Source of the DNA: CADEED01 sp035761265
Lineage (GTDB): Bacteria; Pseudomonadota; Gammaproteobacteria; Steroidobacterales; Steroidobacteraceae
DNA: 44,203 nucleotides
Assembly (NCBI GenBank): GCA_035761265.1
Contig: DASTRL010000238.1
Span: 1 to 44,203 of the forward strand
Direction: 5' to 3'
The notes under the pieces are model-generated. The model made no database searches. It saw only the letters and a program-made list of their open reading frames with translations, and was not told the DNA's origin. Position numbers and translations under genes: made by a program. How positions within the stretch are numbered: the first letter of the stretch is position 1; every line of letters starts with the position of its first letter. Of this stretch, positions 17,257 through 26,335 are shown in pieces.

Positions 17257-18150
17257 GTGGACAGGTTCGGCGCGATGTCGGTGTTCGTCTCGGTGGTGTC
17301 GGCCGGCAGCTTCTCCGCGGCCAGCCGCGAGCTGCGCATGCCTCTGCCCACCGTCAGCCGCAAGGTGGCGGAGCTCGAGGCGCACCTCGACGCCAAACTA
17401 CTGGTGCGCGGCACCCGCCGCCTGGCGCTCACCGAGGCCGGCGAGTCGTACCTGCAGGCCTGCCGCCGGATCCTCGATGCGCTGGCGGAAGCGGAACGCG
17501 GCGCCGCCGGCGAGTATCACGCGGCGCAGGGAGAGCTGGTGATCACGGCGCCGGTGGCCATGGGCCGGATGCACGTGGTTCCGGTGGCCGCGGAGTTCCT
17601 CGCGCGCCATCCGCGCGTGGACCTGCGCCTGGTGCTCTCGGACCGCCCGCTGAATCTCGTCGACGATCACCTCGACCTTGCCCTGCGGGTCGCCGAGCTG
17701 CCGGACAGTTCCCTGGTCGCGGTGCGCGTCGGCGAGGTGAGGAGCGTGGTGTGCGCCAGCCCGGGCTACCTCGATCGACATGGCACGCCGAAGGCGCCGC
17801 AGGCGCTGGCCGCGCACGACTGCGTGACTTTTTCCGCGCTGGGCGGCGGTGAAACCTGGAATTTTCGCGACGAAGCGGTACGCGTCAGGTCGCGCATGTA
17901 CGTGACCACGGCCGAGGCGGCACTCGAGGCGGCGGTCTGCGGCGTGGGCATCACGCGACTGCTGTCCTACCAGGCCGTCGAAGCCGTACGCGCGGGCGGG
18001 ATCGTCACCATCCTGCGCAGGCACGAGCCGGCGCCGCTGCCCGTGAGCCTGGTGTACGTGCGCGAGCGGCGCGTGACCGGCAAGCTGCGTGCGTTCCTGG
18101 ACTTCGCCGCGCGCCGCCTGCGCGAGCGCCTGCAGGTCGCCGGTAGTTAG
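17257..18150 (+). CDS. LysR family transcriptional regulator
   Basis: A 297-residue LTTR. The N-terminal winged HTH (about 1-60) reads MSVFVSVVSAGSFSAASREL then LPTVSRKVAELEAHLDAKLLVR, and TRRLALTEAGESYLQACRRIL begins the linker helix. The co-inducer domain (about 88-290) shows GELVITAPVAMGRMHVVPV, FLARHPRVDLRLVLSD and DLALRVAELPDSSLVAVRVG, as in the CrgA/DsdC-like subgroup. The start is a GTG at 17257 preceded by GGAAGGG. It is divergent from the AhpD-like gene, so it is the natural candidate activator or repressor of it. The stop TAG lies inside a copy of the word GTAGTTAG. Confidence 0.95.
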   Translation: MDRFGAMSVFVSVVSAGSFSAASRELRMPLPTVSRKVAELEAHLDAKLLVRGTRRLALTEAGESYLQACRRILDALAEAERGAAGEYHAAQGELVITAPVAMGRMHVVPVAAEFLARHPRVDLRLVLSDRPLNLVDDHLDLALRVAELPDSSLVAVRVGEVRSVVCASPGYLDRHGTPKAPQALAAHDCVTFSALGGGETWNFRDEAVRVRSRMYVTTAEAALEAAVCGVGITRLLSYQAVEAVRAGGIVTILRRHEPAPLPVSLVYVRERRVTGKLRAFLDFAARRLRERLQVAGS

Positions 18151-18163
18151 CCGGCGTGAGCGC

Positions 18164-18613
18164 TCATCCGGCCGCGGCGCACAGCACGACGCGCCACAGG
18201 TCCGGATCCTCGAAGCTCACGCTGCGTTCCAGCCAGTACGGATTGACGGGCTGCACGCAGCGATAGCCGAGATATTCGAGCCGCCGGCGCAGCCGCGCCA
18301 CCTTGGCGAGCGTCGGGAAATAGAACACCAGCAGGTCATCGGCGTCGGGTGGCGCGCTGCGGTTCGCCGTGTCGTGCTGCGTGAATTCGAGGTGCGCGCC
18401 GCCGGGCATGCCGAGGATCACGCCGGAATAGCCGGCGTGATTGTGGAACGACTCGATCACGGGCAGGCCGAGTCCATCGCGATAGAAAGCCACCACGGCG
18501 TCGAGCCGCCGCGTCGCGCGCGCCACCCGCACGCGCGCGTGCTCGCGCGTGGCGTATGTCGGCGTGCGCCTGCCCAGGATCCGCGCCGCGAGACTCGTCG
18601 CCGCGGAACTCAT
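18164..18613 (-). CDS. VOC superfamily protein
   Basis: A 149-residue glyoxalase-like protein. HARVRVARATRRLDAVVAFY and GLGLPVIESFHNHAGYSG form the first VOC module; HLEFTQHDTA, DDLLVFYFPTLAKV and SVSFEDPDLWRVVL form the second, with Glu and Asp/His at metal positions. The ATG at 18613 overlaps the GNAT stop codon by four bases (ATGA), so translation is coupled. Substrate is unknown; families of this type include resistance proteins and dioxygenase-like isomerases. A longer upstream frame (to 19255) lies over the GNAT gene and is not coding. Confidence 0.88.
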   Translation of the reverse strand: MSSAATSLAARILGRRTPTYATREHARVRVARATRRLDAVVAFYRDGLGLPVIESFHNHAGYSGVILGMPGGAHLEFTQHDTANRSAPPDADDLLVFYFPTLAKVARLRRRLEYLGYRCVQPVNPYWLERSVSFEDPDLWRVVLCAAAG

Positions 18614-19185
18614 GGGTGCGACCCGCCGGCCACACGCGGCAGCAACCGGCACATCGCGATGCGGTGCTCGGGCTGCGGCAGCCAGCGACGTTCGTATTCG
18701 AGGTCCTGCCGCAATTCGGGTCCGCAGTCGGACTCCTTCACGCGCATGAATCCGCTGCGCTCGTAGAACGGCCGGTTCCAGGGCAGGTGATCGTAGGTCG
18801 TGAGCCACAGCGCTGCGGCGCCTGCGCGGCTGGCCGCGAGCAGCATCGCTTCGAGCAACATCGTGCCGATGCCCTGTCGCATCGACGCCTGGCGCACCGA
18901 CAACTGCTGCAGGAACGGCTGGCCATCGCGTTCCCCCAACGCGGCGAAGCCGGTGGCGGTGCCACGTGCATCGAGCGCCAGCAAGGCATTGCCGGCCGCG
19001 ATGCTCCGCGCCCAGCGGGTGCGCTCGGTCAGCGAGAATTCGTGATCGTCCGGCAGATCGAGCAAGAGGCCCGCCTGCTCGAACAGCATTCCCGCATCCG
19101 TGTCGATGGCGTGAAAGACCGCGAGGTCGTCGTGAACTGCGGCGCGCAATTGCAGCGCCGGCCTGGATCGTGAGGTTTCGTCCAT
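18610..19185 (-). CDS. GNAT family N-acetyltransferase
   Basis: A 191-residue acetyltransferase. LRAAVHDDLAVFHAIDTDA opens the fold, the acetyl-CoA motif A is VRQASMRQGIGTMLLEAML (Q/R-x-x-G-x-G/A type), and WLTTYDHLPWNRPFYERSGF is motif B. The substrate is unknown. The start is placed at the ATG at 19185 (MDETSRSRP); an ATG at 19212 is possible, but it would place the start inside the predicted promoter. The putative ECF -10 element ends eight bases before 19185, so the message may be nearly leaderless. It forms an operon with the VOC gene. Confidence 0.88.
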   Translation of the reverse strand: MDETSRSRPALQLRAAVHDDLAVFHAIDTDAGMLFEQAGLLLDLPDDHEFSLTERTRWARSIAAGNALLALDARGTATGFAALGERDGQPFLQQLSVRQASMRQGIGTMLLEAMLLAASRAGAAALWLTTYDHLPWNRPFYERSGFMRVKESDCGPELRQDLEYERRWLPQPEHRIAMCRLLPRVAGGSHP

Positions 19186-19193
19186 GCGCAGAT

Positions 19194-19219
19194 ATCGCCG
19201 CCTGGGGGCCATTCGTTAC
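19194..19219 (-). promoter_or_regulatory. Putative ECF-sigma promoter of the GNAT-VOC operon
   Basis: Minus-strand GTAACG (19219-19214), sixteen bases, then CGAT (19197-19194). It matches the two sites in the sigma/lactonase divergent region in both elements and spacing. Confidence 0.6.
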
Positions 19220-19385
19220 CTCGTCAGCATCGTCCGAGAAAAAAACGCACCGCAACAGCGGTGGCGGCCCCCGGCGAATAGACAGTGGCTGACGCGACGT
19301 TGCGCCTCTCTGACACAGCTATTTCGTTCTGCATGGCGAAAGCTGCGTGGCAGCTGCAACGGCCTGCCATTCCGGGAGATAGCTC

Positions 19386-21917
19386 ATGCTCGAGAAGACG
19401 TCGTTCCCTCTTCAGTTTCGTTTCGCACCTGCAACACGCCTCGCGCGCAGCCTCGTCGGCCGCGGCGTGCTCGCGGCGCTCGTGGCGCCCATGCCACTGA
19501 TGGCGCAGGAATCCGCCGCGCCACCTGAGCAGGCGGACCTGAGCGGACTCGAAACCATCGTCGTCACCGGCGTCGCCTCGGCGGGCGGCGTGAAGAAGCT
19601 CGAGGCGAGCTACAACATCGTCACCGCCAACGAAGAGCAAATCCGCCGCGCGAATCCCAAGAGCACCGCGGACCTGCTGAAGATATCGCCCGGCATGTGG
19701 CCCGAGACTTCCGGCGGACAAACCGGCGCCAACATCGAGATCGCCGGTTTCCCCGGTGGTGGTGACGCGCCTTACTACACCACGCAGCTCATGGGCTCGC
19801 CGCTGTACGGCATGCCGACGCTGTCGTTCTTCGAGACCTCGAGCATTTTCCGGCTCGACGACACGATCCGCTCCACCGAAATCCTGCAGGGCGGCCCGTC
19901 GGTCGTGTTCGCCGGCGGCCAGATGGGCGCGACGTCGAATTTCCTGCTGAAGACCGGCACGGAAACTCCCGCAGGCACCGTCGGCCTCACCTACGGCGAT
20001 GAAAACCTGATGCGCGCGGACGTCTTCTACGGCTTTCCGCTCAGCGACAACTGGTTCGGCAGCATCGGCGGCTTCTGGCGCACCAGCGATGGAGTGCGCG
20101 ATCCGCAGTTCGCCGCCGATGAGGGCGGCCAGATCACGGCGACGCTCAAGCATCAGGGCGACAGCGGACAGCTCACGCTGTACGCGCGCTATCTCGACGA
20201 CAAGAACCAGTTCATCACGCCGATCCCGGTGATCCAGCACGGCACCGACAGGTTCAGCGAGTACCCGGGCTTCGACGCACAGACCGACACCTACTACAGC
20301 CGCGCCATCCAGCACGTGACGTTGCCGGGGTATCCGAATGGCGGCGCGAACGCCGACCTTGCCAATGGCCGCGGCGCGAAAATGTTCTTCTTCGGCGGCA
20401 ACTACGACCAGGAGCTCGGCGGCGGCTGGTCCATCGTCGACAAGTTCATCGTGAACGGCGGCGACGTGGACACCAACGCGCTGTTCTCGGGTCCCAATCC
20501 GGCCACGCTCGAAGACGAGCTGTACAACATTCCCACCAACCTCAACGGCTTCGCGCTGCCGCCGGGATCGGCCACCGCCACCTTCGTCGGCGGCGGCGCG
20601 GTGGCGCCCGACCAGGACGTGATCCAGCAAGGATGGTGGTTCATCCACAAGGAGCTGAAGAACATCAACAACGACTTCCGGCTGAGCAAGGAAATCTTCG
20701 ACGGCAATACGCTCACGGCGGGCGTGTACCTGGCGTACTACGAGATGGACGACGAGTGGTCGCTGGGCAGCCTGATGCTCATGGCCAACGAGCCCAACAC
20801 GCGGCCGATCACCGTGAGCTACGTGAACGGCACGGGTGACACGGTGCAATTCACCGACGATCAGGGCTTCGTCAACTACGGCGGCTTCAACATCACCGAG
20901 AAGGGTCACGCCTTCAACAAGGCCGTGTACCTTTCTGACTCCTGGCGCGTCGGCCAGTGGCTGCTGGACGCATCGGTGCGCTGGGAAAACCAGGAAGCCA
21001 CCAATCGGGTCTGCAACCTGTCGAACGTGAACCTGGATGGCAACCCCCTGACCGTTTACGACAACGCGGTGGCGGCGTGCAACGGCACGTTTGCGATCAC
21101 GGACTACGACGAGGACTTCACCTCGTGGACCGTGGGTGCGAATTACGCCTTCACGGACAACATGTCGGCGTACGTGCGCGTCAATCGCGGCGGTCACTTC
21201 CTGGACTTCGACAACGGCATCCGCGGCAGCACCACGGGCAATACGGACCCGATGCAGGTCGTCAGGAACTATGAGGTCGGCTACAAGTTCCAGAACGATC
21301 TCATCTATGCCGACATCAGCGCCTACTTCCGCGACTTCACCGGCCTCGCCTACCAGCAGACCACGCCGGGCGGCGCGCCGACCGGCAATCGGCTGTTCTA
21401 CGGCTCCGAATCGAAAGGCATCAATTTCATCGGCGCGCTGACGCCGGGAGATTTCCGGCTCGAGCTCGTGGCCAACTACCTGGACGGCGAGTACACGGAC
21501 TTCGACGCCTGCTTCCCGTTCACCAACGTGGTGACCGGCAACGGCTGCGCGCCCATCGAGGGCAAGCAGCTGCAACGCCAGCCCAAGCTGCGCTACATGC
21601 TCACGCCGAGCTACCGCTTCACCGCGCCGTGGGGCGACATCGAGCCGTTCGTCACCTACACGCACGTCGGCGACCGCACCCAGGATCAGTCCGGACTGCA
21701 GCAGCTCGGCTCTTACGAGACCTGGGACCTCGGCATCATCGCGAACGTCAATGATCGCTGGCAGTTCTCGCTGCGCGGCACGAACGTCACCGACGAGCTC
21801 GGCCTGACCGAGAGCAACTCGCGCATCTTCGGCGTGGCGGCCGACACCGGCGGCGTGCTGCTGGCGCGGCCGATCGAGGGCGCCGAGTACAACTTCCAGG
21901 CGAGGTATCGGTTCTAG
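19386..21917 (+). CDS. TonB-dependent outer-membrane receptor
   Basis: An 843-residue TonB-dependent transporter. A long signal peptide ends near LMAQES. The TonB box is probably LETIVVTGVA (about 55-64). The plug domain (about 70-200) contains NPKSTADLLKISPGMWPETSG and EILQGGPSVVFAGGQMGA. The rest is a 22-strand barrel that ends in the canonical aromatic terminus NFQARYRF. GGGAGATAGCTC precedes the ATG. The setting (glycosidase, esterase and lyase downstream) points to uptake of an oligosaccharide, but TonB receptors of this type may also import siderophores, so the substrate is inferred only. A large antisense frame across it (19224-21665) is an artefact of codon bias. Confidence 0.95.
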   Translation: MLEKTSFPLQFRFAPATRLARSLVGRGVLAALVAPMPLMAQESAAPPEQADLSGLETIVVTGVASAGGVKKLEASYNIVTANEEQIRRANPKSTADLLKISPGMWPETSGGQTGANIEIAGFPGGGDAPYYTTQLMGSPLYGMPTLSFFETSSIFRLDDTIRSTEILQGGPSVVFAGGQMGATSNFLLKTGTETPAGTVGLTYGDENLMRADVFYGFPLSDNWFGSIGGFWRTSDGVRDPQFAADEGGQITATLKHQGDSGQLTLYARYLDDKNQFITPIPVIQHGTDRFSEYPGFDAQTDTYYSRAIQHVTLPGYPNGGANADLANGRGAKMFFFGGNYDQELGGGWSIVDKFIVNGGDVDTNALFSGPNPATLEDELYNIPTNLNGFALPPGSATATFVGGGAVAPDQDVIQQGWWFIHKELKNINNDFRLSKEIFDGNTLTAGVYLAYYEMDDEWSLGSLMLMANEPNTRPITVSYVNGTGDTVQFTDDQGFVNYGGFNITEKGHAFNKAVYLSDSWRVGQWLLDASVRWENQEATNRVCNLSNVNLDGNPLTVYDNAVAACNGTFAITDYDEDFTSWTVGANYAFTDNMSAYVRVNRGGHFLDFDNGIRGSTTGNTDPMQVVRNYEVGYKFQNDLIYADISAYFRDFTGLAYQQTTPGGAPTGNRLFYGSESKGINFIGALTPGDFRLELVANYLDGEYTDFDACFPFTNVVTGNGCAPIEGKQLQRQPKLRYMLTPSYRFTAPWGDIEPFVTYTHVGDRTQDQSGLQQLGSYETWDLGIIANVNDRWQFSLRGTNVTDELGLTESNSRIFGVAADTGGVLLARPIEGAEYNFQARYRF

Positions 21918-23926
21918 TCAGGAGCTTTCAGCCCAAGGTACACGGTGCTCCACAGTTGCGCGGCGTTCGATTCGTCGACGTCCGCGCCGGGGCGCCCGAA
22001 AGGCTCGGCGTGGTAGCGGCCGCCGGACCACGACCAGGACCACAGCTCCGAGGTGCGCATGGCGCGATTCTGCTGGATGACGGTCCACAGATCGGCGCGC
22101 GCGCGCGCGAGCATGGCGCGCGTCGGCTCCGGCAATGGACGGCGCAGCTGATGCTCCAGGCCCGCGGCCAGCAAGGCCTGCTGCCAGGACCAAACTACCG
22201 TGCCGTGATACGCGAATCGCGTGAACTCGCGCCGCAGGTCCTCACCCGTGAGTGCCGGGTTCGCGACCAGCAGGCCCGCGCCGGTCATGAGGCCTGCCGG
22301 GAACGGCCGCATGATCGCGGCGACACTGCGCTGCAGTTCCCCGGGTTCCGGGTCCGTGAGCAGCAGGCGAAAGCCTTCATCGGAGTTCAGGATCGGAATC
22401 GGCCGGCCCTGCTCATCCAGCGACAGCGCGTGGAACCGCAGCGGCTCGTCGCCCAGCGCCTGCACTGCCGGCGCCGGATCGACGCCGACTTGGCGCGCAT
22501 AACTCGTGATTTCGGTGCGCGCCTTCGTCGCATCCACGTCGACGGCGAACAAGCCCGGCGCGTGCAGCGACCAGGCCTGCGCCTGGGGCCTGGCACGTGC
22601 CAGCGCCTGCAGCTGCGCCGGGCCCAGGAAGTCGTGCAGCAGCCCGCTCTCGTACAAGCGCGCCGCGGCCTGCAGCGCGGCCGGCACCAGCGCCGCGTTC
22701 ACGTCGTAGGGATAGCGACCGCCGCCCAGGCCCTGCTCGCTGTCGCGCCAGTTGCCCGTCATGCGACCGGCCTTGATGCCCACCAGGTTCGCGGCGAGCG
22801 GTCGATCCGCGAAGGCCGCGCTGCGTTCGACCACCCAGGCGATGTTGCGCGCGAGCGCGGCGCCCCGATGTTCGCCGCGCGCGTCGCGGCCCGCGAGGAA
22901 TGCCCGCGCCCGCGCGCGGCCGCGCGCGTCATCCAGCAACCAGCGCGCCGCGAGCGGCGCCAGCATGAAATCGTCGTCGACCATGCCGTAGTCGTAGATG
23001 GGCGTGGACACGCGTCCGCGCCCCTCGCGCGCGTTGCGCAGCACGGCGAACTCGCCGATGTCCTCTTCATGTGCCACTTCGCCGTCGCGCGCCAGCCGTT
23101 CGAGCACCGAGGAAATCGCGCTCTCCGCGGCCTCGGGCTCGAGCACGGGCGCGAGCAGCAGCGCGGACATCAGCGTGTCGCGACCGAAGTAGGTGTCGAA
23201 GCGCCAGGACCCTGCGAGGAACTTTTCCTGGTAGCTGAGGAATGCGAGCACCTCGCGTGCCCGCGCATCGCCGCCGGCCTGCGCCGTGAGCACGCCGCGC
23301 AAAGGGGTGAGCGGCATCTCGCCGCTGAGCGCGCGCACCTTCAGCCGCAGCGTCCGGCCCGGCCGCGCGATCCAACGGTCACGGGACAACCGCGCCCCGT
23401 CGCGCGCCGTGATCACCAGTCGATAGCCCGCGGCACCGTCGAGCCGATTGCGCGACCAGCTGATTCGACCGGTGCGCTCGCGCGCTTCCACCAGGACCTC
23501 CTCCGGCGCCTTGCCCGTCAACTCGTAGTCGCGCAGCACGCGGACCGACGACAGCACGGCGGCCCGCGGCCGCAGCTCGCGGGTGTCCACGGCCACCTCG
23601 AACTCGATACCGCGCAGCGCGCGGCGTCTGGAACCGAGCATGCTCAGCGGCCGGGGCGGCTGCAGCAGCTTCCACGACACGGGCTCCGCCGTCTTCTCGA
23701 ACCACAGCCCCACGCCGCTGTTGCCGGCCGGGAATGCGACCAGGATGCGTGGCTCGTTTCCGGAGCGCAGCAGCAGGTGCGCGGCCACCGGCCCCTGCTG
23801 GAAGAAGCTGTTGATGTTGCGCCCTTCGTCGATGCGAAAGGCGAGCGGCGCGGCGGGGTTGGCCGGCGTGTCGCACGCGGCGTGCGCGCCGAGCATCAAC
23901 ATCCCGAGCAGGACCAGCAAGCGCAT
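21914..23926 (-). CDS. Exported six-hairpin glycosidase-like protein
   Basis: A 670-residue secreted protein. The signal peptide (MRLLVLLGMLMLGAHA) is followed at once by Cys; the lipobox is non-canonical, so signal peptidase I is more likely. The N-terminal 210 residues are beta-rich. From about 225 the repeating helical hairpins of an alpha/alpha-6 toroid appear: FLSYQEKFLAGSWRFDTYFGRDTLM, IYDYGMVDDDFMLAPLAARWLL, GNWRDSEQGLGGGRYPYDVNAALVP and YHGTVVWSWQQALLAAGLE. Such patterns occur in glycogen-debranching-like and GH15-like families, but I cannot place it in one CAZy family. It converges on the TonB gene with a four-base overlap (CTAG). It may degrade the glycan imported by that receptor. 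Confidence 0.72.
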   Translation of the reverse strand: MRLLVLLGMLMLGAHAACDTPANPAAPLAFRIDEGRNINSFFQQGPVAAHLLLRSGNEPRILVAFPAGNSGVGLWFEKTAEPVSWKLLQPPRPLSMLGSRRRALRGIEFEVAVDTRELRPRAAVLSSVRVLRDYELTGKAPEEVLVEARERTGRISWSRNRLDGAAGYRLVITARDGARLSRDRWIARPGRTLRLKVRALSGEMPLTPLRGVLTAQAGGDARAREVLAFLSYQEKFLAGSWRFDTYFGRDTLMSALLLAPVLEPEAAESAISSVLERLARDGEVAHEEDIGEFAVLRNAREGRGRVSTPIYDYGMVDDDFMLAPLAARWLLDDARGRARARAFLAGRDARGEHRGAALARNIAWVVERSAAFADRPLAANLVGIKAGRMTGNWRDSEQGLGGGRYPYDVNAALVPAALQAAARLYESGLLHDFLGPAQLQALARARPQAQAWSLHAPGLFAVDVDATKARTEITSYARQVGVDPAPAVQALGDEPLRFHALSLDEQGRPIPILNSDEGFRLLLTDPEPGELQRSVAAIMRPFPAGLMTGAGLLVANPALTGEDLRREFTRFAYHGTVVWSWQQALLAAGLEHQLRRPLPEPTRAMLARARADLWTVIQQNRAMRTSELWSWSWSGGRYHAEPFGRPGADVDESNAAQLWSTVYLGLKAPD

Positions 23927-24062
23927 CGTCGCAGTCTGTCGATACTCATTCCGGTCGAACTATCGGCGTTTGGCGCGCCGGCATGTCAGAATCGCGAGCG
24001 GACATGGACATCGTGGCGAAGCAGCGTCCCCGCCGCCCGAAACCATAGTAGATTTCCGCGTC

Positions 24063-25046
24063 ATGAAACGACGCACGCTGTTCCAGATGGGAGCCGGCGC
24101 ACTGCTCGCCGCGCAATCGCAGGTCTCGATGAGCAAATCCACGACGCCAGACCGGCGCGAGGAGCTATACGGCCTGATGGGCAGGCTCCCGCCGCGCGAT
24201 CGGCCGGTGAGCGCCAGGCTGATCTCGACCGAAGATCGCGGCGGCTACACGCTCGAGAAGCTGGTGCTGGACCTCAATGGCGAGGAAGCCGCGCCCGCGT
24301 ACTTCGCCAAGCCCAGGGGCAAGACCGGCAAGCTGCCCACCGTGCTCTTCAACCACTCGCACGGCGGCGGCTACACCATCGGCAAGGCGGAGTTCATCGA
24401 CGGCCGCGAGTACATGCACAAGCCGCCCTATGCGGATTTCCTGACCTCGCTGGGCTGCAACGCGCTGTGCTTCGACGCCTGGATCTTCGGCGAGCGAGCG
24501 CGCCCGCAGGCCGAGCTCGAATCGTTCAAGGACTTCATCTGGCACGGCCGCGTGCTGTGGGGAATGATGGTCTACGACGCGCTGAAGGCCGTCGACTATC
24601 TACACAGCCGCGCGGACGTCGACACGCGGCGGCTCGCGACCGTGGGCATGTCCATGGGCAGCTCCACCGCGCAGTGGGTGGGCGCGCTCGATCCGCGCCT
24701 CGCGGTGGTCGTGGACATCTGCTGCCTGACCGACTGGCACACGCTGGTGGAGGTCGGCGGCCTCAAGGGTCACGGCATCTATTACTACGTGCCGGACCTG
24801 CTGAATCACTTCACCACCGCCCAGTTGAACGCGATGATCGCGCCCCGCCCGCACCTCTCGCTGGCCGGCAACCAGGATCAACTGACGCCGGTGGCCGGCC
24901 TCGAGAAGGTGGACAGGGAACTGCAGGCCGCCTACGCCGCCGCGGGCAAGCCTGAGCACTGGAAGCTGCTGCGCTACGACGGCGGTCACCAGGAAACGCC
25001 GGGCATGCGCGAGCAGATCCGGCAGTGGCTGGTCCGCTACCTGTAG
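24063..25046 (+). CDS. Tat-exported alpha/beta hydrolase (acetyl-esterase-like)
   Basis: A 327-residue esterase-like protein. The N-terminus MKRRTLFQMGAGALLAA is a twin-arginine signal. The alpha/beta hydrolase core shows oxyanion-loop NHSHGGGY, the nucleophile elbow VGMSMGSS (Ser in G-x-S-x-G), an acidic residue in AGNQDQLTPV and the catalytic His in YDGGHQETPG. CFDAWIFGERARP is a conserved segment in the dienelactone-hydrolase/acetyl-xylan-esterase-like group. It would remove ester groups (acetyl or similar) from a polysaccharide or small ester. It lies between the six-hairpin protein and the barrel protein and supports a glycan-degrading locus. The start is unambiguous because earlier codons lack coding character. 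Confidence 0.85.
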   Translation: MKRRTLFQMGAGALLAAQSQVSMSKSTTPDRREELYGLMGRLPPRDRPVSARLISTEDRGGYTLEKLVLDLNGEEAAPAYFAKPRGKTGKLPTVLFNHSHGGGYTIGKAEFIDGREYMHKPPYADFLTSLGCNALCFDAWIFGERARPQAELESFKDFIWHGRVLWGMMVYDALKAVDYLHSRADVDTRRLATVGMSMGSSTAQWVGALDPRLAVVVDICCLTDWHTLVEVGGLKGHGIYYYVPDLLNHFTTAQLNAMIAPRPHLSLAGNQDQLTPVAGLEKVDRELQAAYAAAGKPEHWKLLRYDGGHQETPGMREQIRQWLVRYL

Positions 25047-26171
25047 TCACCACACATCGCGCGGCCGCGCGATGCGCGGCACCCAGGCGAAGCCCACCTG
25101 GAAACCGATGTCCGGGGTGTTGTTGATGTTCTGCAGGTTCTCGGTGATGCCGATGGTCCACACGTGATGGTCCACGCGGTGCCGCAGGCCGAGCGTGGCC
25201 TGGTACTTGTTGGCGCGCAGTTCGCGCAGATCGGTTTCCCGCCGTGAATACAGCGCCGGGCTGACATAGCCCTGCAGATTCACGTTGGTCTTCGCCGTGA
25301 GCCGCAGCTCGTAGCCGAGCACCAGCGTGGGCACCAGTTGCCGCTCGCGCGGCGCGGGCGCCTGTCCGCCGCCGTACCACACCAGCGCGGCGTCCAGGTA
25401 GAACGCCTGGCGCGCGCCACGCCTCTGCGCCGACGCCTGCAGGCCGTAGTCGACGCGCCCCGTGGACAGGAAATCGCGCTGCCCGGCCACCGGGATCTTC
25501 ACGGCGCCCTCGATCGAGAAGTTCCAGCCGCGCAGGCGCTGTGGCGAGGAGTAGCGCGCGCCGATCACCGGGTCCAGCAGGCCGCCCGAGGTCCCGGTGT
25601 CGAGGTTCGCGTACTCGATTCCCTTCAGGTCGAAGACCGTGTTGACGCGGTTGCGGGCCAGCGCCGGGCGACCGAAGGTGCTGAAGCCGAAGGCCTCGTG
25701 GAAACTCTCGATGGTGTCGTCCATGAAGCCGCCGCGGAACGACACGCCGCTCGCGACCGCATACGCGCTCCAGTTCGGCGCGAGCTTGTAATGCACGGTC
25801 ACGTCGTACACCGCCGCCTCGAGATCCACGAGGTAGTTCTCGCCGGGCAGGTCGCGGATGGCCTGCACCTCCTGCGGGCCGAGCTTGCGGCGCCCGGTCG
25901 GTTCCAGGCCGACGAGGTATTTCTCCACCTCCGGGCTCAGCGCCCAGGTGTTCTGGAATGCGACATCGGACTCGACGGCCCAACTACCCGGCTCGGTGGA
26001 CACCGCGTGCGCGGGCCGCATGTCGAGGCGCATGAAGCCGAACGGCGTGAGATCGCGCTCGCGCATCAGGCCGTAGAACTGGCCATCCGCCAAGGCTTGT
26101 GTCGCCGTCGCCGCGAGCATGAGCGTCGCCAACCACCGGCCGATGTGCTTTGTGAAACTCCCTTCGGGCAT
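25047..26171 (-). CDS. DUF3187-like outer-membrane beta-barrel protein
   Basis: A 374-residue exported protein. The signal peptide (ATLMLAATATQALADGQ) leads into RERDLTPFGFMRLDMRPAHAVS and WAVESDVAFQNTWALSPEVEKYL, a pattern I recall from DUF3187. Alternating hydrophobic/aromatic strands (FYLDAALVWYGGG, LVPTLVLGYEL, YQATLGLRHRVDHH) suggest a barrel. The function is unknown. The ATG at 26171 is chosen; one at 26180 is possible and neither has a strong ribosome site. The gene abuts the esterase gene tail to tail. A terminator-like hairpin separates it from the lyase gene upstream on the same strand. Confidence 0.65.
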   Translation of the reverse strand: MPEGSFTKHIGRWLATLMLAATATQALADGQFYGLMRERDLTPFGFMRLDMRPAHAVSTEPGSWAVESDVAFQNTWALSPEVEKYLVGLEPTGRRKLGPQEVQAIRDLPGENYLVDLEAAVYDVTVHYKLAPNWSAYAVASGVSFRGGFMDDTIESFHEAFGFSTFGRPALARNRVNTVFDLKGIEYANLDTGTSGGLLDPVIGARYSSPQRLRGWNFSIEGAVKIPVAGQRDFLSTGRVDYGLQASAQRRGARQAFYLDAALVWYGGGQAPAPRERQLVPTLVLGYELRLTAKTNVNLQGYVSPALYSRRETDLRELRANKYQATLGLRHRVDHHVWTIGITENLQNINNTPDIGFQVGFAWVPRIARPRDVW

Positions 26172-26288
26172 GGCGCACATCGTCGCGCCGCATGCGCCGG
26201 CCGCCCATTCCCCGATGGCGGCAGTTGCGGCGGCCGCCACGGGAGAATGGCGGCTACCCCGTTCGGAATACGGGTGGGATTCCGGCGC

Positions 26289-26310
26289 GGCGCGCCCCCG
26301 GGCGCGCGCC
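26289..26310 (-). terminator. Hairpin between the lyase and barrel genes
   Basis: The stem GGCGCGC (26289-26295) pairs perfectly with GCGCGCC (26304-26310) around an eight-base loop, 26 bp after the lyase stop codon. The first half lies in a GC-rich tract and no T-run is present. Confidence 0.35.
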
Positions 26311-26335
26311 CTCGACGGTAGTTAGAGTGCGGCGC

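Noticed and set aside
19224..21665. 813-codon frame on the minus strand over the TonB receptor gene
   Set aside because: It mirrors codon bias of the real gene; its sequence is valine/alanine/arginine-rich with no domain or ribosome site.
21956..24955. 999-codon plus-strand frame across the six-hairpin gene and the esterase start
   Set aside because: It runs through two real genes and has arginine/glutamine/histidine-rich low-complexity content.
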